The notes: generated from the letters alone by a model not told the origin. DNA of 64,000 nt from Epichloe hybrida (GCA_019022495.1 JAFEKR010000010.1:1178001-1242000), one strand, 5' to 3'; numbered from the stretch's first letter, positions 47,897-59,300 are shown. Program-made: numbers and translations.

Positions 47897-48253
47897 GTCA
47901 TGTCACCACTTCGAAAACCACAAAGCCCTGGCTCTTGGTCGTCCCGACATGGCAACCCGAAGAATTCGGGCACAAGACCGACCCACCCATCCTTGTTCCA
48001 CCACAACCAATCGTCGTCGATCCGTGCCCTACCAGCCGGCGATGGATGATGATAACAAGCGGGGAACGACGTGACAAATGGAGTACATCGGTAGGTAATA
48101 GGTTTTGCACACTCACTCACTCACCTTTTGATCTATCCTGGTGTGTTCTTTGCGAGTAGATAGCTCCGTTGGCGGGCGCCCTTGCTGCAGCTCAGAATCA
48201 TCGAATCGCAACGATGGGCTGCTCTAATATGCACTGTATGCAAGTAGAAAAAG

Positions 48254-48259
48254 TATAAG
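48254..48259 (+). promoter_or_regulatory. TATA box of the metallothionein gene
   Basis: TATAAG about 140 b upstream of the metallothionein start codon, followed by a CT/CAA-rich leader, the usual layout for a strongly expressed small fungal gene. Confidence 0.45.
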
Positions 48260-48393
48260 AATGCCGTCCAGGCACGTAGAATTGATGTCTACCTCTTCTC
48301 TTCTGCATCAACCCATCACTAGATACCCTCTCCAACTTTCAATTTTCAACTTTGAACAAACTTTGAAGACACTCTTCACAACCCACAATCAAC

Positions 48394-48650
48394 ATGTCTC
48401 CCTGGTAATGTCCCAAGTCTCTGGGATTCTCTTGAGAGAGCAGCCTCCAGCAGCTCTCCAAGAGGATCAAGATTGCCATCTTTCATGATGAACTAACATT
48501 TTGACAGCGACTGCTCTTCTTGCTCCTGCTCCGGCTCTTGCGACAAGTGTTCCTGCACCAGCTGCAGCGTACGTTCTAACCCGTCCCTTTCTCGCTCCTT
48601 ACAAGACAAATGAAGAAAACAAAACGCTAAGGATTCATGCGTAGCACTAA
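48394..48650 (+). CDS. Metallothionein (25 residues, three exons)
   Basis: A very small cysteine-rich protein assembled from exon 1 (48394-48404, MSPC split in its Cys codon), exon 2 (48508-48568) and a two-codon exon 3 (48645-48650, His then stop). Intron 1 has a perfect branch site (AACTAAC) and CAG acceptor; intron 2 uses GTACGT and a CGTAG acceptor. The product has eight cysteines in C-x-C and C-x-x-C spacing (DCSSCSCSGSC, then DKCSCTSC) within 24 residues and no aromatic residues. That is typical of fungal copper metallothioneins of about 25-27 residues. They bind Cu(I) or Cd/Zn in the cytosol. If intron 2 is retained, the frame would extend by 14 non-cysteine residues to an in-frame stop, so the 3' end is the least certain part. 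Confidence 0.75.
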
Positions 48651-49891
48651 ATATCAAGTTTTGCGCAAACCCCCGGAATCGGAAGCACATGGGGATGACA
48701 AGTATAAATCACGAGCTCATGCAGCCGATGGCACGACAAACTCCCACCACAGGCTTGCTAGATGGGCGATTTCATAGCCACTATGTTTGAGAAACGGGGA
48801 AGAATTTGATTATTTGTTTTTTGAGAAAGATCACGCTTTTGGATGAAGCTAGATACTGCTATCAAAATACCACTCATTCGTTTTCGAAGAAAGAAAATCC
48901 CTCTTATATCCCGCTATATCTGCCATGTAATCCGTACTTGATTGTCCTGTTGGCCCCAGCACGGCGGGCAACACGGCAGGCACCATGCCGCCTTGGCCTA
49001 TAAAACCGAAGAAGTGCCTCATCGCTGTTCCGTACGTAGTTTGGCGTGTCCCCCCTCCCCCATCGCTAGGAATAATAATAAGTTAGTAAGGTGTGGCACC
49101 CTCTGACGTGGCCGTCATGTCTGCGCTCCACCCCAAGTCACATACATGTGTAATGCGATGCTCATGCGGAGCACGGCAGAAGCAGGTTGGACCGAGGGAA
49201 ACCCTAGGTCGACCACTAGATAGAGGAGTGCGTATGAATACGCAGCAGTAACTAGGCTCGGACTACTCCGTACGGACCGTAGAAGAGGTATTTCTATGCA
49301 TAGTTTTTAATACAATTAGTAAATACCTAGCACTAAGCTAGGCAGGATTGTATAGAAACATGTATAGAGATACCTCTTTCGTTTTAGTTATACGTGATTA
49401 AAAATTTGTTACTACATACCTGTTTAGGGTTCTAGTGCGTGTTGAGGCATTTTACGGGACACGTCCCATGTGTGGATGCTTGGGCTGCGATGGACAGACT
49501 AGGCGTTGTACTCCGCCGTACGGACTACCGTCATGGGTGGATGGTCCGTTTGAATCGAGCGATGGCGGAGGGATGGATGGATGGGTGGACGGGTGCAAGG
49601 AATCCCTTTGTTGTCGGCTCTGGCGGCGGGAGGGAAAGGGAGGGAGGAGGATCAGGAGATTCGGATCGGGCCGTGGCGACCCCGTGGCGGGGATTTCTTT
49701 TCTCTCGTCATCACGTTTCACGTTAATATTTGCTTTTTGCTTGGATTTCGGCGGGCTTTGTTTGCTTTGCGTATCTGTAGAATGATTGCTATCAGGTTGG
49801 GTGGTCTAGAATGAAGAGGCGGCGAGAACTGATGAGAGATGAGAGAGCGAACGCGTGGTCCACAGAAATCACAAATACAAAATGTGATTAT
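48651..49891. other. Gene-free interval with hairpin-like element
   Basis: No supported gene. It contains an ACTCCGTA motif near 49265 and an inverted repeat at 49282-49380. The last 400 b, rich in GGATGGATGG and GGGAGGG, precede the 3' end of the minus-strand gene. The open frames at 49435-49785 overlap on both strands and are not called. Confidence 0.5.
49282..49380. repeat. Hairpin-forming inverted repeat, about 100 b
   Basis: The outer arms GAAGAGGTATTTCTATGCAT and TGTATAGAGATACCTCTTTC are imperfect inverted copies. The centre holds a second palindrome, CCTAG-CACTAAG-CTAGG. It may be a tiny MITE remnant or a folded RNA; nothing distinguishes these. Confidence 0.55.
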
Positions 49892-51324
49892 TCAGCACTT
49901 TCCACAATAGCCACACTCTGCACCGCAGGCCGTAAAGTCCTGTTCCCCGTCACTACCGTCACTACTACTTTCTGAGCAATTGTCCTCCACAGTCCCGACC
50001 GCGTCTGCACCATCGAGCCATTCGGCCCAATCTCGCCTCACAGTCTCGGAAAAGGCAGTTCCTGCATCAGAGGCACGCCTGCGAACCTCTAGCGCGCCCC
50101 CGATTTGCCGAACAATCTCGAGCTCGCCGTCCTGACGGGAGTGCGCCGTGGCGATTATGCGGTGGAGCAGAGTGACGAGACGACCCAGCGCGTCCTTGTT
50201 CTGCGCTTCCCACTCCTGCACCTCTTCTTTGACGTCCCGGACACTCACGTCACCAAAAATCCCCCTGTCGTGGTACGCAAGGATAAACTTGGAAATTTGT
50301 GCAACCCACAAACGTGGCAGTTGCTCCTCAAGGACGTCACTGTCTTGCCGCTTGACTGAGCGCGTCTTCAAGTCGAAGATGCTCTCCTGCAGTACAGTCT
50401 CGCCAGCGTTATCCACTTGGAGCCAGTCTGCGATGCCTCCTTTGCGCGTGTTTGTTCCTGCCTCGTCCTGATTCTGCCTCAGACGCAGCCCTTGAAGTTG
50501 GTCGAGTACTTCGGGCCCATCAGATGTCATCCGCGGTGCTGGTCCCGACTTGATGTAGCCGTCACCCTCGAAGCGCACCATCATGTCAAGCCCACCGAAC
50601 TGGTACTTTAGAATTCGCTGATGCGAAAGCGATCGTTTGACATCCGGCTCCCAGGTGGTATAAGCCTCTGGAAATGCATGACCGTAGCCTCTAACCCCTA
50701 GAATCTGCTCCTTTGGGGTGTTCTCTCTGCGGATGAGATGAACCGTCTCCCCAACAACCTCGACCAGCATTCGAAAGGGCTTATCATCGCCTCGTGTAAA
50801 GCGGAGGAGATTGCCCAATGTGCTTCCGCATGCAAATACGTCGACGTGGCACGGCGTGGGATGCATCTGCATGACGGAGACGATCGCGGGCTCGAGCGGG
50901 TGTGCAGGGTACGATGCAGCATTGCGGTCGCGATAGTATATCCCATCATCTTCCCGAAGTTGGCAGCGTCCAGAGAGAGGAGCCCATAGGGGGGGTTTGC
51001 CTGGAGTTCTTTCAGCAGAGCATCGTCATAGACAAAACGTCTATCATCATAGAGAAAACGTCAACAGTTAACATGCTTACCTGGAATGATGATCTTGGCA
51101 CCCTCGTCCAGCCAATTATACGAAGCAATGAGCCTGGCACCAGTAATGACCGGTCGACTTCCTGGCTCTTCATATTGCTTAAGAGTACTGCCCTCAGAAA
51201 TAGTCTCGATGAGCTCGCCAACAGGGGGCCAAGGTGATTCGTCCATCACTGGTGTTCGCTGGAAGCGATTGCCGCGAAACGAGCCCCCTCGACCACGCGG
51301 TCGGCGCCAATTCAATTGCGACAT
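49892..51324 (-). CDS. Uncharacterised fungal protein with nuclease-like FDLKTR motif
   Basis: Two exons, 51324-51081 and 51000-49892, with an 80-b intron, give 450 residues. The start is MSQLNWRRPRGRGG, a basic Arg/Gly-rich N-terminus suited to RNA binding. Conserved-looking blocks follow: RLIASYNWLDE, EDDGIYYRDRNAASYPAHPL, DVFACGSTLGNLLRF, GHAFPEAYTTWE, HQRILKYQFGGLDMMVRFEG and ESIFDLKTRSVKRQ. The C-terminus is acidic and ends GAECGYCGKC. This matches a fungal family that automated pipelines often label as a geranylgeranyl pyrophosphate synthetase; no prenyltransferase DDxxD motif is present, so that name is not adopted. The Asp of VRFEGDG and the D-x-K of FDLKTR could form a PD-(D/E)XK nuclease-type site, reminiscent of RAI1/DXO enzymes; this is inference. 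The gene shares a short divergent promoter with the helicase gene. Confidence 0.8.
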
Positions 51325-51920
51325 GAATACGATGTAATCACTTCTGAGAGATTCTGTATCGAGATGCACCTGCTTGGACCTGAACTTCACTTGTCTTCGG
51401 GTCCCTGGGTGGATGTTGTGTGAAGGTTCTTCTCTCCTCCTTTTATGTACCGAGATCCAGTCTGCGCTGTGCAGGAGGCTGACATGTGTGCCTCTTCTCT
51501 CTCAGGGAAAGGACGCGGCTGGCAAATTGATCTTGTTGAGTACTGCGGCCTCTCATCTGAGGCATCATTGCTTCGTTTGTGTTACCCTTATTCACGGATG
51601 CCGCGTTTGATGTCGCGGTCCGTGCCTTTCTTCGTTTGCTGATCGACCCGAAAAGGCCTCGCTTCGTTTGTTAGATGTAGAAGCATATGTGCGCCCCCTT
51701 TCCCCCTTCTATGAGTTTCTCTAGGCTGGAAATCTCATCATATCCCATTTTCCATTCAGCTGCATCATTTCACAAATCTCCTTTGCAGCACCACTGTCCA
51801 CCATTGTCTTCCCTCCGTTCTGTGACATTGCAACTGGATACTGCAGTGGGAAAAGGGGGTTGTTCAATTTGTCATTCCGTTTCGGACTTCTAGAGTACCG
51901 CGAGAAGAAGCATTCCTTGA
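51325..51920. promoter_or_regulatory. Bidirectional promoter region
   Basis: Only about 600 b separate the start codons of the nuclease-like gene (minus) and the helicase-AAA+ gene (plus). No other gene fits here, so both are probably driven from this shared stretch. No specific site was identified. Confidence 0.5.
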
Positions 51921-54900
51921 ATGTCTGCCTCCAAAATGTCCTCCGACAAAGTTCTTTCAGGCCGCGAGAGGGCGCTGTTCAAGGTATTCAAAAGCCATCT
52001 CTCGGGAGATTTGTGCATCAAGAGCAGTCACGATGCCCAACGCTTTCTGGAGGCCACTGATATGCTTGCCAAGGAGAAATCGCCTGCTTTCTGCGCAGAA
52101 TCCATAGTTTCTAGCCAAAATGGTATCGAAACGGTGCGGAGTGTCGTGCGCAGCGACCCCTCAAGGGGATTCGTCTCGTTGATCATGACGCAACTCATCG
52201 CACATCTCTCTGACCCGGTCGTCAAGCTGATCAACGATGGAGAATTTCTCAAACGCCTTTTGGTTGCGATTCTATCACCTCCGACATTTTGGTCGACACT
52301 GGTTGAGTTTCATCGCGAGAGTGACTTCAATCACAGCAGCGCTCACGTCTTCGCCTGGTTGTGTCTCGAAATCGTATCAATCAACTCCCAGGACCTGCAA
52401 ATTCCGTACCGCGACGTGGCAGAATTGATGGACCGCCAATTCCTCCTCCATTCTCCATCATATCCGGTGAGACAACTGGCGTATCGAGTCGTCAAGGTCC
52501 TCAGAGTTCAATCGATTGCCTCCACTGCCGATTCGGTATATAGCGCCGGTGGCCGCCACGACAACGACTTCTCTGACTTCCGTGCGATTTCCATTTTCCC
52601 AACCGCCGACGAAGTACGTTCCACGGAAGAACCGTTCCTTCAGCGCCTGGATGATGTGTTTGAGGCTCCGCGGGAGTCCCGACCTGTCACTTACCTCGCA
52701 TGGCTGTTTCGGCTCCTCCGGGAGGACATGCTCGCTGATTTGCGAGAACGTTGCATGGGGGAAAAGTAAAGGGACTCGAAGACCTCTGCGTCTGGGCAAA
52801 ATGAGTCTTGCGGGCCTCGGTACGAACAACACGAAGCGGATTGATCCTTACAGCTTGAGCCTTCGATGCGAGGAAGGGATCATTTTCCCCCGCATGGTAG
52901 GCCAAAAGGCCAGGAAAAAGTTTGTGGAAGACTCCAAGTCCTTTGTGAAGCACAATTCACTCGGCGCTCTGTGCCGCGGCGACGAAATCATTGCATTTGG
53001 CTCAATCATGCGCAACGTCGACATGTTGGCCAAGGACCCTCCGATTGTTGTCATCAAGTTCACTGACGCGGTGGGATTGAGAAGGGCCACTGAGGCTCTG
53101 CTCCATGAGAAGCGACATGAGCTCAAGTTCTTCGTTGTTGACACTGCCACGTTCGCTTACGAGCCCATCTTGCGGCGCTTGAAAGGTATATCCGAGATAC
53201 CTCTCGAGGATGTGTTGCTGGATCCTGGAAACGCTCCAAGTACCTATCAGCCTCCTGGTCGAATGCCTCGCTGTTTAGATGTTCTCAAGATAGCACTGAA
53301 GGAAGGAAAAGCAGTTAATCTATCATCAATCGTCAAGACTGTACGCCCTGTTCGAATCTCCGGTGCACAACTCGAGTCCTTGATCAATGGCCTGGAAAAC
53401 TCTGTGGGCCAGATACAAGGCCCTCCTTCTACTGGGAAATCTTACATAGGAGCGCTGATATCGCAGATCATCCTAAAACAAACAGATAAACGCATCTTAG
53501 TTTTGAGCTATACCAATCACGCTCTAGACCAATTTCTCGAAGATCTATTGGACATTGGGGTGGCGGAAGACGACATGGTGCGACTTGGTTCCAAGTTCAC
53601 GACAAGGACTGCACCCCTTCGATTGGACGAGCATGCCAGGCAGCCCAAATTTCGATTCTCACCCAACATCAACGCAATGATCATAAAGCTCAAGATTGAA
53701 GCAACCGATGTCAATGGCAGGCTGGCGGAACTTGGTGACAAACTCGGGGCCGGGCACGTTTCCTGCGACGATGTTCTGACGATGCTAGAGTTCCTCGAGG
53801 ACGGCCTCACCTATTGGCTATCATTTCAGGTCCCGCAAATAGACGATGGGTTCGCCATAGTCGGCATGAAAAACAAACCCATGCAGCCAAGCGAGGTCCT
53901 GCGAAAATGGGCCCAGGGGAGCGGCGATGGGTTGGTTGCGGCTTTGGTGGCCAGCATGGACCAAGCATGTCGTGACGTGTGGCAGCTTCCACTCACTGTC
54001 AGAGCCGAGCTTTTCGAGAAATGGTCGGCCCAAGTGCGACAGGATCAAATGGCCGAGTTTGTTGAGCTTGCTGACACGTCCCACGAGATTCAACGGCAGA
54101 TTGATAGCCTTTACAACGAAAATAAGCGAAGCGTGGTGCGTAGCAAGCGCATCATCGGATGCACAACGACTGCGGCGGCCATGTATCAGTCCATCATCAA
54201 CTCAGCAGAGCCTGACGTGGTGTTAGTTGAGGAGGCCGGCGAGATTCTTGAGGCTCATATCATCACTGCATTGAGTTCATCCGTCAAACAGTTGGTGCTC
54301 ATCGGCGACCACAAACAACTGCGTCCCAAGGTGAACAACTACAAGCTCACCGTGGAGAAGGGCGAGGGCTTCAACCTCAACGTGTCTCTGTTCGAAAGAC
54401 TCATTCTGCAGGGTCATCCTTACACAGTGCTTCGGGAACAGCATCGCAGCCATCCCGAAATCTCCTATTTCGTCCGCCACCTATCCTACGAGCATCTCGA
54501 GGATAACGCGAAAACGCTGGACCGAGAAAAGGTGCGGGGGCTCCGAAACCGAGTTACATTCGTTCACCACGAGCATCATGAAGAACAGCTCAGCAGGGTG
54601 GCTGATGCGCGAGATGGAGGTTCCAGGACGAGCAAGAGAAACATGTTCGAGGCTCTCATGGTCATCAAAATGGTCAGGTACCTCAGTCAACAGGGGTACA
54701 AAACAGAGAACATGGTCGTCCTGACGCCGTATCTAGGACAGTTGTCGCTGTTGAGAGAGAGGTTTAGTCACGACCACGACCCCTGCCTTAATGATCTAGA
54801 TTCTCATGAATTGGTTAGAGCTGGTCTAATGGAGCCGGCTGCTGCGAAACTAAACAAGAGGCCTCTCCGACTCTCTACAATCGGTTTGTCACCCAAGCTA

Positions 54901-57900
54901 TACAAAAACACACACGAAAAAAACACATGAGCTAATGATGCACACAGATAACTATCAGGGGGAGGAAAGCGACCTCGTGATCGCCTCCCTTACGAGGAGC
55001 AACTCGTCAGGCGACATTGGCTTCATGTCGGCGCGGGAGCGGCTGGTGGTCTTGATGTCACGTGCGAGAGATGGCATCATTCTTTTTGGCAATATGCATA
55101 CATTTATGAATAGCAAGAAAGGTGGTGAACTGTGGAAGGATTACTTGCAGGCGTTGAAGGACAAGGGATGCCTATTCGATGGCGTCCCTGTGCACTGTGA
55201 GAGGCACCCCGATCGATCCGCACTTCTGAAATCTCCAGAGGACTTCGACCAGCATTGCCCCGATGGAGGTTGCTCAGAGCCATGGTAGGTCGATCTCAGT
55301 CAAACTTATCGAGCCTCACTAACAATTTTAGCGGCGCGCTACTGAGCTGTGAACAGCATGTTTGCGAGCGTCGATGCCACCTCGTCGTGGATCACTCTCG
55401 AGTTCCCTGTTCGAAGGCTGTAGAGCGTACATGTGAGCGAGGCCACAAGAGGAAGGTCTTTTGCTCTGAGAAAGGCGGTGGATGCAAATCGTGTGCTCGT
55501 GAAGATGAAGAGACTCGCCGACGTGTGTCAAGAGACCTTGAACTGGAGAGAGTAAGGCAAGAGCAGCAAGAGGCGTACGCTCTTGAACTGCAGACAATTG
55601 GAGATGAGATTGATCATTGTCGTCGAACCATGGCTTATAATGAAGAGGCGCAGCTGCAACAGAAAGACCTCGCAGAGAAGAAGGCGCAGCTGCAGAGTCT
55701 GAAGGAGGCTAGCGAAAGGCGCGAGTTGATGGCCAAGAAGCTTCACAAGGCAGCAGCGGTGCAGGACCAATCGAGCGAAACCAAGAAGTGCAAGACAACC
55801 GATTCCACATCTACGAGCAAGGCGGCACAAGAATGGGAGGCCATGAAAGCCAACGGAGAGCCAAACAACGAGGCGCTCAATGAGCTCATGGGCATGATCG
55901 GTCTAGAATCTGTCAAGGAGGAGTTTCTGTCTGTCAAGTCAAGCGTCGACACAAAGATCCGACAGGGGGTGTCGTTGTCTAAAGAGAGATTGAGCTGCTC
56001 ATTGGTGGGCAATCCAGGAACAGGTAAGTCATTTATCCTACGACGTGGTCCTCGATGGTTGTACTGACAAACCCTAGGCAAAACAACCGTTGCCCGTCTG
56101 TGGGGAGGGTTTCTGACCTGGATCGGTGTTCTCCCGGGAAACGGGTTCAAAGAAACCACGGGTTCCAAGCTGGCGAATGGTGGTGTCTCGGGCTGCGAAA
56201 AGCTACTTCAGGAGCTACAGGACGACGGTGGCGGCGTGCTCTTCATTGACGAAGCCTACCAACTGTCCACGGGGAATAGCCCAGGAGGTAAGGCCGTTTT
56301 AGATTACATGCTTGCCGAGGTAGAGAATCTTCGCGGCAAAGTCGTCTTTGTCATCGCAGGTTATTCGAAGCAGATGGAAACTTTCTTCGCCCATAATCCT
56401 GGCTTTCCCAGCCGATTTCCTATCGAAATGAAGTTCCATGATTATGCGGATGAGGAGCTGTTGAGCATTCTGCAGCAACTGGTACACAGGAAGTTCAATG
56501 GGAAGATGAAGATTGAAGGAGGTTCCGATGGCCTGTATTTCCGGATTGCTGCTCGACGAGTTGGGCGCGGTCGGGGTGCGGAGGGATTCGGCAATGCTCG
56601 CGCGGTCGAGAATACCCTGGCGCGAATCGAGAAGAGGCAGGCAAATCGGTTGCGACAAGAACACCGATCGGGGTCGGGTGTAAAACCTGACGACTGCTTG
56701 TTCACCAAGGAAGACATCATCGGCCCAGAGCCATCGACCACTCTTGAAAGCTGCGAATCGTGGCACAGGTTGAACGAGATGATTGGACTCCGTGAAGTCA
56801 AGCAGGAGGTCAAGGTATTGTTGGACTCCTTGGCGACAAATTACAAGAGGGAGCTAGCAGAAGAGCCTCCCATGGTTTTCTCCCTCAACCGCGTCTTCCT
56901 GGGATCGCCGGGAACAGGCAAAACGACAGTCGCCAAGCTGTACGGAGAAATATTGGCAGCCCTCGGCATCCTAACAAATGGCGAGGTGGTGATCAAGACT
57001 CCTGCAGACTTTATCGGGTCTGCGTTGGGGCAGTCGGAGGCTCAGACCAAAGGCATCTTAGCCTCAACGCTTGGTAAAGTTCTCGTCATCGACGAGGCAT
57101 ACGGGCTGCATGGCGGCAGCAACGATGGTGACTCTTTCGCAGACCCTTACAGGTCTGCTGTTGTGGACACGATTGTAGCTCAAGTTCAAAACACGCCTGG
57201 AGAAGACCGGTGTGTCATCCTCGTGGGGTACAAGGAGCAGATGGACACGATGTTCCAAAGCGTGAATCCTGGGCTTAGCCGTCGCTTTGCTATCGACTCG
57301 CCATTTGTGTTCCACGATTTTGACGATGAAGCACTTCAACAAATACTAGACGTCAAGCTGAAGGGCTCTGGGTTTAAAGCTACCGGGCAAGCTAAACGGG
57401 TTGCCCTAGAGATGCTTAGACGCGAACGCAGTCGCCTAAACTTTGGCAACGCCGGTGCCATTGACAACCTCCTAACAAAGGCGAAAAGTGCGTATCAAAA
57501 GCGTTTATCGGCTGGAAACGCCAAGGGGAGCCAGCTCGAAGCAACCGACTTTGACGAGAACTTTGATCGGGCAAGCATGGGAGGAACGGATATTCAGCAG
57601 CTGTTCGCAGACGAAATCGGCCGCGAGAAAATCATTGCACTTCTCGGGGGGATACAAGATCGAGTGAAGCAATTGAAACGCCTCGACATGGACATCAGCG
57701 ACGATATACCATTCAACTTTTTGTTTCGAGGCCCCCCCGGCACAGGCAAGACCACGACTGCCAGGAAGATGGGCAAGGTCTACTACGACTTGGGATTCCT
57801 CAGTGCGGCCAGTGTCATCGAATGCTCAGCGACGGACCTAATCGGTCAGTACGTGGGTCACACAGGCCCAAAAGTTCAGAAGCTCCTTAACAGTGCTCTT

Positions 57901-58938
57901 AGAAAAGTCTTGTTCATCGACGAGGCGTACCGTCTTGGAGGGCCAGGCTTCGCCAAAGAGGCCATCGACGAACTGGTCGACTCGGTGACCAAGGAAAAGT
58001 ACAAAGGGAAGCTCATCATCATCTTGGCGGGCTACGTCCATGACATGAACCGGCTGCTGTCGGTCAATCCTGGTATGACGAGTCGCTTCCCTGAGGCGGT
58101 CGACTTTGATCCCCTGAGCGCGAATGATTGCTTCAAGCTTCTCACAATATTGCTGGCGAAGAAGCAGGCCCAGTTGGAGCAGAAGAGGAAGTCGTTTGAC
58201 ATTTTGTGCCTGCAGTCACCGTCTGAGTTATTCAAGCAGGATGTTCTGACTCTATTCCAGCGGCTTGCAGCCGTCGAAGGGTTTGCCAGCGCAAGAGACG
58301 TCAAGCAGCTAGTCAAGAACATCTTTCGAGGCGTAGACCTCTCCAAGGAATCCCTGAAGCTTGAAGAGCATCAAGTTAGCCAGGAGCTGCAGAAGATGCT
58401 GGAGGAGAGATTGGGGAGAGTGAAGCAGGAAGACGCGCCCACGGCCCTTGAGTCGCTAATGAGGAACTCGCAACCACAGCCTCGGACAGAACATCCATGC
58501 ACCATCAGGACTCGCACATCAATCGACGTCCAAAGGAAACAAGCCACAGAGGGAACTCGGGAAAATCAACCGATGACGGAAGAGGAAATCAGTCCCGTGA
58601 GATCGACAGCATCCCTCTTGGGCGTGCGCGACGCCGGTGTCAGCGATGAAGTCTGGGAGCAACTTGAGCGAGACGCGGCTGAGGAGCAGCGCAGAGAGAA
58701 AGAATTTCGACAGTTGAAGGAGGCGCAAAAGTTGGCCAGGGGCGCTGATCGAGACCGTATTGTGAAGCAGGTACTAATAGAAGAGAGGCGTAGAAAAGAG
58801 GAAGCGGCCCGGAAGGCCAAGTTGATGGCCCATTGTCCTGCGGGGTATCAATGGATCAAGCAGAGTGGCGGGTACAGATGTGCTGGAGGCTCGCATTGGA
58901 TTCCTGACGGGCAAGTTGACGGTACTCTAGACTCCTAG
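51921..58938 (+). CDS. NFX1/ZNFX1-type SF1 helicase fused to three CbbX-type AAA+ domains
   Basis: Exons 51921-54883, 54948-55284, 55332-56023 and 56078-58938 give about 2,283 residues. After a helical N-terminal region comes an SF1 helicase: Walker A QGPPSTGKS (about 500), VLSYTNHALDQFLE, motif II VVLVEEAGEILEA, LIGDHKQLRPKV, LREQHRSHPE, IDNYQGEESD formed by splicing, and ARERLVVLMSRARD. A Cys/His cluster (DGGCSEPCGALLSCEQHVCE) resembles NFX1 zinc repeats; a coiled coil follows. Three AAA+ modules of CbbX/SpoVK type come next, with Walker A GNPGTGKTT, GSPGTGKTT and GPPGTGKTTTARK and Walker B FIDEAYQL, VIDEAYGL and FIDEAYRL. The C-terminus has a coiled coil and a small CPAGYQW...GYRCAGG module. 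ZNFX1 relatives act in RNA surveillance and antiviral or small-RNA pathways; the AAA+ role is unknown. One extra base in a G5 run (52757-52761) breaks the frame between GEK and the SKGTRRPLRL block; exon sums confirm a +1. Confidence 0.92.
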
Positions 58939-59220
58939 GTCTGGGCAGCACCTTGGAATGCCACGACTCTACATTGATTATTCTGTCTGTTGTATCATGT
59001 ATCATTCTCTAGGTAGCAAAGATGATCCACCAAATATACGGAGCACAGCACAAGGAAATAAGGAAACCTCTGTCCGAACAATTCTCAGTAAACTGCAAGC
59101 TCCCGCTCTGAACAAAGGTGTCATGCAGTCGTCACTCCAGACAAATGTCTTGCACCTGCAGGATGTCGTGAATAGTACAAGTTAGTGGGCTTACGTTAAA
59201 CCTTTTAATTAATTATTATA
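58939..59220. other. Short intergenic stretch
   Basis: About 280 b of 3' flank after the helicase gene, without recognised features, leading into the 9-bp minisatellite. Confidence 0.5.
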
Positions 59221-59300
59221 ATTCTTATAATTCTTGTAATTCTTGTAATTCTTGTAATTCTTGTAATTCTTGTAATTCTTGTAATTCTTGTAATTCTTAT
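59221..59300. repeat. 9-bp minisatellite (TTCTTGTAA unit)
   Basis: Nine copies of ATTCTTGTA with strict 9-b spacing; the first and last copies have ATA in place of GTA. It abuts the TIR-element fragment that starts at 59311. Confidence 0.95.

Larger units (their letters stand above)
45393..48393. other. Gene-free interval
   Basis: About 3 kb without a supported gene. Open frames overlap on both strands without family resemblance. A short CATGTT repeat occurs at 47877-47896. A TATAAG box at about 48254 is placed for the metallothionein gene. The stretch 47.5-47.7 kb carries several CCTACCTA-type short motifs. Confidence 0.55.

Noticed and set aside
49435..49785. Overlapping plus- and minus-strand frames in a GGATGG-rich stretch
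   Set aside because: Repetitive composition opens several frames on both strands; none resembles a protein family.
50900..51000. An apparent frameshift in exon 2 of the nuclease-like gene (KMMGYTIATAML versus DDGIYYRDRN)
   Set aside because: Recounting the bases after the acceptor showed the DDGIYYRDRN frame is continuous with PPLWAPLSGRCQLRE; no lesion exists.
49892..51324. Naming this gene geranylgeranyl pyrophosphate synthetase
   Set aside because: No DDxxD-type aspartate-rich motif or prenyltransferase helix pattern is visible; the label appears to be a propagated database name.
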